Below are positions 53,213 through 61,874 of a stretch of 64,000 nucleotides of DNA, piece after piece. This DNA comes from Gammaproteobacteria bacterium UBA2675 (lineage in GTDB: Bacteria; Pseudomonadota; Gammaproteobacteria; Pseudomonadales; Pseudohongiellaceae). The position numbers were made by a program, and so were the translations under genes. The notes under the pieces were generated by a model. The model was given only the letters and a program-made list of their open reading frames with translations. It made no database searches and was not told the DNA's origin. The DNA lies in assembly GCA_002354805.1 (NCBI GenBank), contig DEMH01000012.1:124001-188000 (forward strand), read 5' to 3'. Each line of letters begins with the position of its first letter. Positions within the stretch are counted from its first letter, which is position 1.

Positions 53213-54241
53213 ATGACCCCCGCCAAGCAAGGCCCAGGTGTGCTGATGCTGGACCTGTCAGGTCAGACACTCACCGATGATGAACGTGCGCTGCTGCAAC
53301 ATCCGCAGGTCGGCGGCGTGATTTTGTTTTCACGCAATATTGCTGGTCCGGCCCAGGTTCAGGCATTAACCGCAGACATCCGTGCCTGCCGCCCGGACAT
53401 TCTGCTGGCTGTGGATCAGGAGGGCGGCCGCGTTCAGCGCCTGCGCGATGGATTTACCAGGTTGCCGCCGATGTATGCCCTGCACGCCTTGTTCAGCAAG
53501 GAGCCTGAGCAGGCGCGCGTCATGTCCCATGATCTGGGGTGGCTGATGGCTACCGAGGTGCTGGCCGCAGGCTTTGATATCAGCTTTGCGCCGGTTCTGG
53601 ATCTGCATACCGGGATCAGCGAAGTGATCGGCGATCGCGCATTTTCCTCGCGTCTCGATACGCTGGTGGAACTGGCGACAGCATTCATGGCGGGCATGCA
53701 CGAAGCCGGTATGGCGACGACGGGTAAACACTTTCCCGGGCATGGCAGTGTGGCCGCCGATTCGCACCTGGATCTGCCTGTCGACGACAGATCGCTGTCG
53801 CAGATCGAAGAGCAGGATCTGCAGGCTTTTGTACGATGCATCCCGTCACTGGATGCTGTGATGCCGGCGCATGTCGTTTATCCGGCGGCCGATGCGCACT
53901 GCGCAGGCTTCTCAAGGTACTGGCTGCAGACGGTGCTACGTGAGCGACTTGGGTTTGATGGCGTCATTTTCAGCGATGACCTGGTGATGGCGGCGGCCGG
54001 TGCGGCAGGTGATATGTCGCAACGGGTTAACCAGGCACTCAAGGCCGGCTGCGATATGCTGCTGGTTTGCAATGACAGGGCAGCCGCACTGGACGCATTG
54101 CGAGCGCTGGACGAAGCGAAGCCGGCTCCATCGCCGCGCCTGCAAGGGATGCGACGCCGATGTGCGCAGCAGCCAGACCTGGTAGCGCTGCAATCAGATG
54201 CCCGCGTGATCGATATCCGCAACCGAATTTCCATGCTGTAA
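53213..54241 (+). CDS. nagZ: Beta-N-acetylhexosaminidase NagZ
   Basis: A 342-residue cytosolic glycoside hydrolase of family 3 that removes N-acetylglucosamine from anhydromuropeptides in cell-wall recycling; its product signals AmpC induction in many bacteria. Signatures are AVDQEGGRVQRLRDGF, the KHFPGHGSVAADSHLDLP loop with the catalytic His-Asp pair, and the nucleophile region FDGVIFSDDLVM. The ATG is preceded by GAGAGG at five to six bases and fits the family start; a longer in-frame start lacks a ribosome site. Confidence 0.96.
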   Translation: MTPAKQGPGVLMLDLSGQTLTDDERALLQHPQVGGVILFSRNIAGPAQVQALTADIRACRPDILLAVDQEGGRVQRLRDGFTRLPPMYALHALFSKEPEQARVMSHDLGWLMATEVLAAGFDISFAPVLDLHTGISEVIGDRAFSSRLDTLVELATAFMAGMHEAGMATTGKHFPGHGSVAADSHLDLPVDDRSLSQIEEQDLQAFVRCIPSLDAVMPAHVVYPAADAHCAGFSRYWLQTVLRERLGFDGVIFSDDLVMAAAGAAGDMSQRVNQALKAGCDMLLVCNDRAAALDALRALDEAKPAPSPRLQGMRRRCAQQPDLVALQSDARVIDIRNRISML

Positions 54242-54262
54242 ACAATCAGGGTTTTAAACGCT

Positions 54263-54808
54263 ATGCAGACCGAAAACATGCAGGATGTGCTGAACAATGC
54301 CCAGTGCCTGTTCAGCGAATCCGAAATTGCAACTGCGCTGGACAGCCTGGCCAGCGAAATCACAGCAGCTGTCGGTGACAAGACACCACTGGTGCTTTGT
54401 GTCATGAACGGCGGCATCGTCTTGACGGGACATCTGGCACCACGCCTGAAGTTCCCACTGAACCTGGACTATATCCACGCGACTCGCTACCGTGAGCAAC
54501 TGACCGGCAGTCAACTGCACTGGCGTGTGACACCTGTCTCATCCCTGCAGGGCCGGGTCGTACTGGTGCTTGACGATATCTTTGACGAGGGCGAAACGCT
54601 GGCAGCCATCGTCAGCTGGTGCCGGGAGCAGGGTGCAGCGGAAGTCTACAGCGCTGTACTGGTCGACAAACAGCACGATCGCAAGACCGCCGATCTGAAA
54701 AAGGCTGACTTTACCGCCCTGTATGCCGAGGACAAATACCTGTTTGGCTACGGTATGGATTACAACGGTTTCTGGAGGAATGCACCGGGTATTTTTGCGG
54801 TCGACTAG
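54263..54808 (+). CDS. hpt: Hypoxanthine-guanine phosphoribosyltransferase
   Basis: A 181-residue purine salvage enzyme. The PRPP-binding motif is VLVLDDIFDEGETLAAI, with the upstream VLCVMNGGIVLTGHLAPRL and LDYIHATRYRE motifs. It lies 21 bases after nagZ. Pseudomonas has a comparable hypoxanthine-guanine type enzyme; exact base preference cannot be read here. Confidence 0.93.
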   Translation: MQTENMQDVLNNAQCLFSESEIATALDSLASEITAAVGDKTPLVLCVMNGGIVLTGHLAPRLKFPLNLDYIHATRYREQLTGSQLHWRVTPVSSLQGRVVLVLDDIFDEGETLAAIVSWCREQGAAEVYSAVLVDKQHDRKTADLKKADFTALYAEDKYLFGYGMDYNGFWRNAPGIFAVD

Positions 54809-54841
54809 TCAGACAGGACACTACCTTACCCAGGAGGTCAG

Positions 54842-55435
54842 ATGAGCAGCGCCGAGATCAAGACTGATAATCTGTTGAAGCACATCAAAACCAATCGGGG
54901 CCCGGCACCGGTGCACGACTGGGATCCGCCGTACTGCGGCGAGATGGACATGCGCATTGCAGCCGACGGACGCTGGTATCATGAAGGTTCGCCGATCGGG
55001 CGCAAGCGCCTGGTGCAATTATTTTCTTCGATTCTGCGGCTGGATCCGGATGGCTTTCATTATCTGGTGACGCCGGTGGAGAAAGTGCGCATCAAGGTTG
55101 ACGATTGCCCGTTTGTAGCGCAGCTCGTTGATGTCGTCGAGCGCGATGGGCAGCAGGTGCTGCGGTTTACCCTGAATACGGATGAAGTTGTCGAAGCCGG
55201 GCCTGATAACCCGATCGAAGTCACTATCGACGCTGATCAGCAGCCTCATCCGGTGCTGGAAGTACGTCATGGACTCAAGGCACTGATCATCCGTTCGGTT
55301 TTTTATTCGCTTGTAGAAATCGCCGAGACGAGTCCGGTAGATGATAAAAATAATAAAAAAAACAACGACATGGAGAAGGTTCTGGCCGTGTCCAGTCAGG
55401 GCTGCAAGTTTGAACTGGGACGCTTCCAGGGGTAA
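54842..55435 (+). CDS. DUF1285 domain protein
   Basis: A 197-residue soluble protein of unknown function. The motif PPYCGEMDMRIAADGRWYHEGSPIGRKRLVQLFSSIL (first and last parts) followed by RLDPDGFHYLVTPVEKVRI is the DUF1285 signature. A strong AGGAGG site precedes the ATG. The C-terminus has an asparagine/lysine run encoded by an A-rich stretch (55346-55366), unlike the surrounding base use. Confidence 0.9.
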   Translation: MSSAEIKTDNLLKHIKTNRGPAPVHDWDPPYCGEMDMRIAADGRWYHEGSPIGRKRLVQLFSSILRLDPDGFHYLVTPVEKVRIKVDDCPFVAQLVDVVERDGQQVLRFTLNTDEVVEAGPDNPIEVTIDADQQPHPVLEVRHGLKALIIRSVFYSLVEIAETSPVDDKNNKKNNDMEKVLAVSSQGCKFELGRFQG

Positions 55436-55453
55436 TCCCGGGCCGCAGTTTTA

Positions 55454-55482
55454 TTGACGCGCGCGCTCAAAAACGGCATCAT
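55454..55482 (+). promoter_or_regulatory. Candidate promoter for etfBA
   Basis: TTGACG is followed after 17 bases by the weak -10 CATCAT, about 80 bases before etfB. The -35 is good, the -10 poor. Confidence 0.3.
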
Positions 55483-55562
55483 TGTCAGCCTTTTTGGGGC
55501 CGCAGGCATTTACCACTGGCACCCACAAGCCATTTTTCTAATCAGTAAAAGTTGGAGAATCC

Positions 55563-56312
55563 ATGAAGATTCTGGTAGCGATCAAACGTGTAGTTGATCC
55601 ATATGTGAAGGTTCGTGTTAAAGCTGATAACAGTGGTGTGGATCTGGCCAATGCCAAAATGGCGGTCAATCCTTTCTGCGAAATTGCCGTGGAAGAGGCA
55701 GTGCGTCTGAAAGAGAAAGGCATCGCCGAAGAAATTATTGTTGTCTCAATTGGCGAGAAGAACTGTCAGGAACAGATCCGTACTGCACTGGCGCTGGGCG
55801 CTGACCGCGGTATTCACGTAGAGGCACCCGTTGATGTGCAGCCACTGCCGGTGGCGCGCATGCTGCAGAAGATCGTGGAGAAAGAAGGCGTTGAAATGGT
55901 CATCCTGGGCAAGCAGTCCGTCGATTCGGACAACAACCAGGTTGGTCAGATGCTGGGTGCCTTGACTGGCATGCCACAGGGCACATTTGCCTGCAAACTG
56001 GAAGTTGCTGACGGCAAAGCAAAGGTCACCCGTGAAATCGATGGTGGCGAACAGACCGTTTCACTGAAGCTGCCGGCCATCGTAACCACTGACCTGCGTC
56101 TGAACGAGCCGCGCTACGCTTCTCTGCCGAATATCATGAAAGCCAAGAAAAAGACGATTGACTCCCTCACACCTGAGGAGCTTGGTGTCGACGTCAGCTC
56201 TGGATTGAAGGTTATCTCTGTTGAGCCACCACCCGCTCGCTCTGCCGGTATCAAGGTGGAAAGTGTGGACGAGCTGATCAGCAAACTGAAAACCGAAGCA
56301 AAAGTTATCTAA
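55563..56312 (+). CDS. etfB: Electron transfer flavoprotein beta subunit
   Basis: A 249-residue AMP-binding subunit of ETF, which carries electrons from acyl-CoA and other dehydrogenases to ETF:quinone oxidoreductase. It starts MKILVAIKRVVDPYVKVRVK; GKQSVDSDNNQVGQMLGALTGMPQ and DLRLNEPRYASLPNIMKAKKK are family motifs, the latter including the dehydrogenase-recognition loop. It is followed 15 bases later by etfA. Confidence 0.97.
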   Translation: MKILVAIKRVVDPYVKVRVKADNSGVDLANAKMAVNPFCEIAVEEAVRLKEKGIAEEIIVVSIGEKNCQEQIRTALALGADRGIHVEAPVDVQPLPVARMLQKIVEKEGVEMVILGKQSVDSDNNQVGQMLGALTGMPQGTFACKLEVADGKAKVTREIDGGEQTVSLKLPAIVTTDLRLNEPRYASLPNIMKAKKKTIDSLTPEELGVDVSSGLKVISVEPPPARSAGIKVESVDELISKLKTEAKVI

Positions 56313-56327
56313 GGGGTAGGGCAGAAC

Positions 56328-57257
56328 ATGAGCATTTTGGTAATAGCAGATCACGATAACGCCGCCCTGAAACCGGCGACCCTGAACACAGTCACAGCCG
56401 CCAAGGAAATTGGCTCCGATATCACTGTGCTGGTAGCGGGCTCCGGATGTGACGCGGTAGCCAAGGCCGCTGCAGCCATCGATGGCGTCAGCAAAGTACT
56501 GGTCGCCGACAACGAAGCCTACAAAAACCAGCTGCCGGAAAATCTGGCTGAGCTGGTGGCTGAAGTTGGTAAAGATGCCAGCCACATTCTGGCCCCGGCT
56601 ACTACCAGCGGCAAAAACTTCATGCCACGCGTTGCAGCCCTGCTGGGTGTTGCACAGATTTCTGACATCACCGCAGTAAAATCAGAAGACACATTTGTGC
56701 GCCCGATCTACGCTGGTAACGCACTGGCTACTGTACAGTCTTCTGACAATGTGAAGGTGATCACCGTCCGTGGTACAGCCTTTGATGCGGCAGTTGCTGA
56801 AGGCGGCTCAGCCAGTGTGGAGACCACTGACGTGGTCAAGACGCAGGAAGTGGCTGAGTTCATCAGCGAAGAGCTGACCAAGTCTGAGCGTCCTGAATTG
56901 ACCGGCGCCAAGATTGTCATCTCTGGTGGTCGCGGCATGCAGAATGGTGAAAACTTCGCCATGCTGGAAAAGGTTGCGGACAAGCTGGGCGCAGCCATCG
57001 GCGCATCACGCGCTGCGGTAGACGCGGGCTTTGTACCTAACGACATGCAAGTTGGTCAGACTGGTAAAATCGTTGCCCCCGAGCTGTACATTGCTGTTGG
57101 TATTTCTGGTGCCATTCAGCACCTCGCCGGCATGAAGGACAGTAAGGTAATCGTGGCGATCAACAAGGACGAGGAAGCGCCAATCTTCCAGGTAGCAGAC
57201 TACGGTCTGGTCGCTGACCTGTTCAAGGCGATACCTGAGCTCGAAGAGAAGCTGTAA
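56328..57257 (+). CDS. etfA: Electron transfer flavoprotein alpha subunit
   Basis: A 309-residue FAD-binding subunit. The FAD motif is VVSGGRGM-like (IVISGGRGMQNGENF), then GQTGKIVAPELYIAVGISGA, IQHLAGMKDSK and VIVAINKDEEAPIFQVADYG. Pairs with EtfB. It is convergent with rne, and a perfect palindrome separates the two stop codons. Confidence 0.97.
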   Translation: MSILVIADHDNAALKPATLNTVTAAKEIGSDITVLVAGSGCDAVAKAAAAIDGVSKVLVADNEAYKNQLPENLAELVAEVGKDASHILAPATTSGKNFMPRVAALLGVAQISDITAVKSEDTFVRPIYAGNALATVQSSDNVKVITVRGTAFDAAVAEGGSASVETTDVVKTQEVAEFISEELTKSERPELTGAKIVISGGRGMQNGENFAMLEKVADKLGAAIGASRAAVDAGFVPNDMQVGQTGKIVAPELYIAVGISGAIQHLAGMKDSKVIVAINKDEEAPIFQVADYGLVADLFKAIPELEEKL

Positions 57258-57292
57258 GCCTCATACGCTTTAAGCGCTCACAAAAAAGGGGT

Positions 57293-57368
57293 TAAAGGGG
57301 ACGGAGGGATTTACGATCGTAAATCCCTCCGTCCCCTTTACCGTTGGTAAATCCCTCCGTCCCCTTTA
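57293..57368. repeat. REP-like palindrome with an extra arm, etfA/rne boundary
   Basis: Positions 57293-57340 form a perfect 48-base palindrome centred on CGATCG, with arms TAAAGGGGACGGAGGGATTT. A third arm (57348-57368) repeats the right arm directly after seven bases. The third arm ends in the rne stop codon. The hairpin could also terminate both etfA and rne transcripts. Confidence 0.85.
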
Positions 57369-60300
57369 TTCTTCAGATTCAGCCTGCTTGCGGGCTTTTT
57401 CTTCTTCCAGGCGACGGCGACGAATCTCGCGTGGGTCGTTAGGCGCACGTCCGCCGCTCGCTGCCGCAGTCTGGGTGCTGGACTCAGGCTTTGATTCAGG
57501 CTGCTGTTCTGGAGCAGCGGCTTGCGCCGGTTCAGCCTGCACAGTTTCTGTTTTTTCAGGTGCTGATTTAGCCGGCTTCGAAGTCTTGGTCTCAGACTGT
57601 TGAGTTGGCTTCGCTTCTTCGGCCTTCTCAGCGTTCTCAGCTTTCTGTTCTTTCCCGGCCTTCTCGGCTTTCTCCGCTGCCACAGCTGCCTTGGCTGGCT
57701 TGTTATCGGCTGCTGCTTTGGGCTCTGCCTCAGCGCTGGCTGCTTCCGGCTTGGCGGCCTGCGGTTTCTTCTCGGCAGTGTCCGTACCTTTAGACTCTGG
57801 GGTCTCTGCCGGCCCGGCAGCCTTCTCCTCAGCTTTTGGCTCAGTCTTTTTGGCTGGTTTCCCGGTAGCTGCTTTTTCAGCGACTGTTGCAGATTCAGTC
57901 ACATCGGCTGCTTTCTCAGAATCAGCTGAATCGGTTGAGTTGTCGTCACCCGCGGACTTGTCAGCGCCTGCCTTGTCTGCGCTGGACTTGCCGCGACGCG
58001 AACGACCACCACGACTGCGGCGTCGTTTGGGTTTTTCAGACTGTTCATCGGCATTCTGAGTCTGTTCGTCAGAGTCCTGCGTAGCCTTCGTCGACTCGCT
58101 TGCTCCTGCGTCTGCAGGCTGCTCAGCCGCAGCAACTGCCTGCTTGTCCTGCTTGTCGGATGTTGTGCTGGTAGCAGTTTCTGCTTCATTGCCGGCAGTT
58201 TCTGTCGCCTGTGCCTCAGCAGCGACCTGCTGATCGTCTGTGCTCTCGGTCTGACCGTCGGGATGCGGGCCGCGCTTGCGCTTGGTAGTGTTACGCGGCT
58301 TGCGCTCGCCCTTGGGTCGACGATTGCTGTTGTCCTGCTGATCGCCAGACTGCTCGTCGCTGCTGTCAGACGATGACTTGTCAGCGCTGCCACGATCCTG
58401 ACGGTTGCCGCCCTGGCTGTCATCATCAGAGCGGTTACGGCCGCGACCGCCACGACGACGGCTGCGCTGAGGCTTGTTGTCTCCGTCCTTGTCGTTGCTT
58501 TTGTCCTGGCTTCTGTCCTGGCTCTTGTCAGCCTGGGCTTTGCCGCCACGTTCGTCTGATTTCTGTTCGTCGCGCTTCTGGTCGTCACGTGCTGGGCGTG
58601 AATCGTCCCGGTTGCGCGAGTCGCCACCTCGGCCGCGATTGCCGCGATTGCGATTGCGGTCATTGCCACCGCTGCGCGAGCGATTGCGGTTGTTGCCGCT
58701 GCCGCGCTGTTCGGTTTTGTTTTCTTCCTCTTCTTCGTCGTTGGCAGCGCCAAACAGCTCGCCAAACACTGACAACAGTGAGCCAAGGAAACCTTTTTTG
58801 GCGGGTGCTGCTGACTTGCCTGCCGGTTTGTCACGTGACTCGGTGGCGCGTGGCGCCGGTGCGGCTGGCACTGTGGGTGCCTGAACGGCAGCCTGCTGCA
58901 CGGGCAGCGGCTTCTGCGTCTGGCCGATTTCTTCGACGTGATCGTGTTCGGTTTCGATTTCAAAGCTGGCCAGCGCCACGCCGCCATCCTGGGCGCTCAG
59001 GCTCTGGATTTCGTAGTGGGGGGTCTCCAGCGACGGACTGGGGATGATCAGCAGGCGGGTCTTGCTCTGCTGTTCGATGGCAGCTACGGCATTACGCTTT
59101 TCATTCAGCAGATAAGAGGCCACGTTAAGTGGCACAATCGCGCGGATCTCGGCGCTTTTCTTCTTGTTTGCCTCTTCCTGCAGAATACGCAGGATGGACA
59201 GACACAGTGATTTAACATCACGGATCGTGCCCTGGCCGCTACAACGCGGGCAGACCACAGCATTGGTTTCTTCCAGTGACGGACGCAGGCGCTGACGTGA
59301 CATCTCCAGCAGGCCAAAGCGGGAGATACGGCCGACCTGAACGCGCGCACGGTCGGCTTCCAGCGCATCGCGGACGCGGTTTTCAACTTCTTTCTGATTC
59401 TTGGTGGATGCCATATCGATAAAATCGATGACCACCAGGCCACCCATGTCGCGCAGGCGCAACTGACGGGCAATTTCATCGGCCGCTTCCAGGTTGGTAT
59501 TCAGCGCCGTTTCTTCGATGTCCGAGCCGCGTGTGGCACGCGAGGAGTTGATATCGATGGAGATCAGGGCTTCGGTCGGATCGATCACGATGGAGCCGCC
59601 AGAGGGCAGCTTAACTTCACGCTGGAAGGCGGATTCGATCTGGTTTTCAATCTGGTAGCGATTGAACAGCGGCAGCGGATCCTGATAGTGCTTGATACGT
59701 GCTTCGTAGTGCGGCATCACCTGACGCACAAAGTTCAGTGCCTCTTCATAGGCCTCCTGGGTGTCAAACAGTACTTCGCCGATGTCCTGGCGCAGGTAGT
59801 CACGGATGCAGCGGATGATGACATTGCTTTCCTGATAGATCAGGAAGGGGGCTTTTTTCTGGTCTGAGGCATCCTTGATGGACTGCCACAGTGACAGCAG
59901 GTAATCGAGGTCCCACTGCAGATCTTCCTGGTTTTTGCCAACGCCGGCGGTGCGCACGATGATGCCCATGCCGTCCGGGATATTCAGGCTGTTGATGGCT
60001 TCCCGAATCTCGGAACGCTCATCTCCCTCAATGCGACGCGAGATGCCGCCAGCTCGTGGGTTATTTGGCATCAGAACCAGGTAACGTCCGGCCAGACTGA
60101 CAAACGTAGTCAGCGCTGCACCTTTGTTGCCGCGCTCTTCCTTCTCAACCTGAATGATGACTTCGGTGCCTTCGGCAACGGCTTCCTTAATATTGACGCG
60201 GCCGCCGTCAGATTTGCCGGTGAAGTATTCGGGAGCGATTTCCTTGAGGGGCAAAAAGCCATGACGCTCAGCGCCAAAATCGACGAAGGCGGCTTCAAGA

Positions 60301-60455
60301 CTGGGTTCTACGCGGGTGATGCGGCCTTTGAAAATACTGGCCTTTTTCTGAATGCGGGTGCGGTTTTCGATATCGAGGTCGTACAGTTTCTGGCCATCGA
60401 CCAGCGCAACGCGCAGTTCTTCTTCCTGCGTTGCGTTTATTAGCATTCTTTTCAT
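57366..60455 (-). CDS. rne: Ribonuclease E
   Basis: A 1029-residue endoribonuclease, the core of the RNA degradosome. The N-terminal half is highly conserved: MKRMLINATQEEELRVALVD, an S1 domain (KGRITRVEPSLEAAFVDFGA), catalytic aspartates near residues 300 (IDPTEALISIDINSS) and 345 (GGLVVIDFIDMAS), and the zinc link CPRCSGQG near 403. The C-terminal ~500 residues are low-complexity: Arg/Gly/Asn/Asp-rich, then Ala/Lys/Glu-rich, typical of the RNA-binding scaffold. Length is near E. coli (1061). The stop codon is inside a repeat arm. Confidence 0.97.
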   Translation of the reverse strand: MKRMLINATQEEELRVALVDGQKLYDLDIENRTRIQKKASIFKGRITRVEPSLEAAFVDFGAERHGFLPLKEIAPEYFTGKSDGGRVNIKEAVAEGTEVIIQVEKEERGNKGAALTTFVSLAGRYLVLMPNNPRAGGISRRIEGDERSEIREAINSLNIPDGMGIIVRTAGVGKNQEDLQWDLDYLLSLWQSIKDASDQKKAPFLIYQESNVIIRCIRDYLRQDIGEVLFDTQEAYEEALNFVRQVMPHYEARIKHYQDPLPLFNRYQIENQIESAFQREVKLPSGGSIVIDPTEALISIDINSSRATRGSDIEETALNTNLEAADEIARQLRLRDMGGLVVIDFIDMASTKNQKEVENRVRDALEADRARVQVGRISRFGLLEMSRQRLRPSLEETNAVVCPRCSGQGTIRDVKSLCLSILRILQEEANKKKSAEIRAIVPLNVASYLLNEKRNAVAAIEQQSKTRLLIIPSPSLETPHYEIQSLSAQDGGVALASFEIETEHDHVEEIGQTQKPLPVQQAAVQAPTVPAAPAPRATESRDKPAGKSAAPAKKGFLGSLLSVFGELFGAANDEEEEENKTEQRGSGNNRNRSRSGGNDRNRNRGNRGRGGDSRNRDDSRPARDDQKRDEQKSDERGGKAQADKSQDRSQDKSNDKDGDNKPQRSRRRGGRGRNRSDDDSQGGNRQDRGSADKSSSDSSDEQSGDQQDNSNRRPKGERKPRNTTKRKRGPHPDGQTESTDDQQVAAEAQATETAGNEAETATSTTSDKQDKQAVAAAEQPADAGASESTKATQDSDEQTQNADEQSEKPKRRRSRGGRSRRGKSSADKAGADKSAGDDNSTDSADSEKAADVTESATVAEKAATGKPAKKTEPKAEEKAAGPAETPESKGTDTAEKKPQAAKPEAASAEAEPKAAADNKPAKAAVAAEKAEKAGKEQKAENAEKAEEAKPTQQSETKTSKPAKSAPEKTETVQAEPAQAAAPEQQPESKPESSTQTAAASGGRAPNDPREIRRRRLEEEKARKQAESEE

Positions 60456-61170
60456 AGTGAATTCACATCTCTGTTGAACCAGATCGGTGAATCCAGGTGC
60501 GAAACTGACAGGGACCTGTGGCGGGCAGGAACCAACGCGGGGAGCTGCCTGATTCAGCTAGTGAATCAGAAATCCTTTTGGAACAATGGCTTGCAGTTGT
60601 TGTGCGGCTGCTGTACCACGGTATTCAGTCAGCCTCAGGCGACAATGCATAACCGTCATTAACCATGTATCCCATCGCTGCGCAATGTGGCGCGCGATAC
60701 GTTTGTTCGTGCCGCGGTCAAGCCCCGGCCGGCCCGAACCCCGGCTCAGCTGTTGTTGGAAGCCAGTCGGGTAAGGGCTGTGGTGCGCGCTCGTTGTTAA
60801 CGGTTGCCACCAGCAAAAAATCGCTTTCTGGACTCCGCCCGCTGTGTTGTCACGCGGGTTCCGGATCCGGTTACTTAAGTTAGGTTGTTGGGTTAAAGGG
60901 GACGGAGGGATTTAGCACTCTAAATCCCTCCGTCCCCTTTAACACAGTCTTACTGTAAAAACTTGCGTACAAAAATCTTAACAGTTCATCGCCATCGCAA
61001 TGGCGGAATACTTTAAAATCTGGCTGCTGGCCTTACATGCAGAACAAGCAGCTCCGCGACTATAGCAGTAAGATTTGCATTGTTCAAACATTATGTTTTT
61101 ATCGAACGGTCGCTGGGCAGCCGTAAACGTCTGGTTTGTTTTAAATTTCCGCCTCGACTAGAATCCGGGC
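60456..61170. other. rne leader and divergent region
   Basis: About 715 bases between rne and the recombinase-like gene. On the rne strand it would form a long leader, as rne has in E. coli, where leader hairpins mediate autoregulation. GC-rich self-complementary segments occur (e.g. GGCCGGCC near 60727). It also contains the palindrome at 60892-60943. No credible gene or RNA family was recognised. Confidence 0.55.
60892..60943. repeat. REP-like palindrome in the rne upstream region
   Basis: Two perfect 23-base arms (60892-60914, 60921-60943) with a six-base loop GCACTC. The arm begins GTTAAAGGGGACGGAGGG and is nearly identical to that at 57293-57368, so rne is flanked on both sides by this repeat. 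Confidence 0.85.
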
Positions 61171-61872
61171 ATGAAAATTTTTGCCTACCAGAGACTCAGC
61201 AGTTTCGAGCAGGATGATCACGCAGTCGGATTCAGTGATCCGCGCGAGCGCGAGCAACTGCTGGACTACTGTCGTCGGCAGGGCTGGCCGGAGCCGCGCT
61301 GGGTGCGCGAGGTCAGCCATGACTGGAGAGAGGGCTTCAGTCAGCGTCTGTTGCCTGATTCGGAGGGTACGCACGATGGCTGGCGACCCCCACCGGGCAG
61401 CGATCTGCTGGTGGCCAGTCTGCGCCGACTGGTCAACGGTGCGCAGGATCTGGAACAGACGCTGGAGTGGCTGCGCGGCAATGATATCTGCCTGCATGTC
61501 GTCAGTCTTGATGCTGAGCTCAGCCAGACCCGGACATTAAAGCGTACGCGGGTGGATTTTGATGCGATCCTGGCAGAACTGGCTGTCATTGAAGGCCGGC
61601 GCGGTGCCCAGCGTATGCTCAAGGTCAAACATGAGCAGCGCAGCAAGGGTCGCTTCCTGGGCGGCAGCAAACCTTTTGGTTATATGATTCACAGTAATGG
61701 CAAACTCATCGAAAACCCGCTGGAGCAACGAGTGTTGAAACAGATTCGCCAGTTGCGCTCACAGGGGCTTTCGCTGCGGGCGATCGCCAGCCGTGTCAGC
61801 ACGCCAATCGCACCGGTCAGCTTCAAGACGGTCCAACGGGTGCTGCAACGCGAACAGCAGGAGCAGGACTGA
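61171..61872 (+). CDS. Small serine recombinase-like protein
   Basis: A 233-residue protein related to resolvase/invertase enzymes. The N-terminus AYQRLSSFEQ keeps the Y-x-R-x-S motif with Ser10 at the catalytic position, and GRFLGGSKPFGYMIHSNGKL plus GLSLRAIASRVST match the recombinase domain of larger serine recombinases. The usual L-D-R-L-x-R motif reads SLRRLVNG, losing the second arginine and the aspartate, so activity is doubtful. No element ends are seen around it. It stops two bases before lolC, whose ribosome site lies inside it. Confidence 0.8.
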   Translation: MKIFAYQRLSSFEQDDHAVGFSDPREREQLLDYCRRQGWPEPRWVREVSHDWREGFSQRLLPDSEGTHDGWRPPPGSDLLVASLRRLVNGAQDLEQTLEWLRGNDICLHVVSLDAELSQTRTLKRTRVDFDAILAELAVIEGRRGAQRMLKVKHEQRSKGRFLGGSKPFGYMIHSNGKLIENPLEQRVLKQIRQLRSQGLSLRAIASRVSTPIAPVSFKTVQRVLQREQQEQD

Positions 61873-61874
61873 TC

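Noticed and set aside
57388..58884. Several long plus-strand open frames opposite the rne C-terminal half
   Set aside because: They arise from the biased Ala/Lys/Glu and Arg/Gly codons of the rne scaffold region and have no motifs or ribosome sites.
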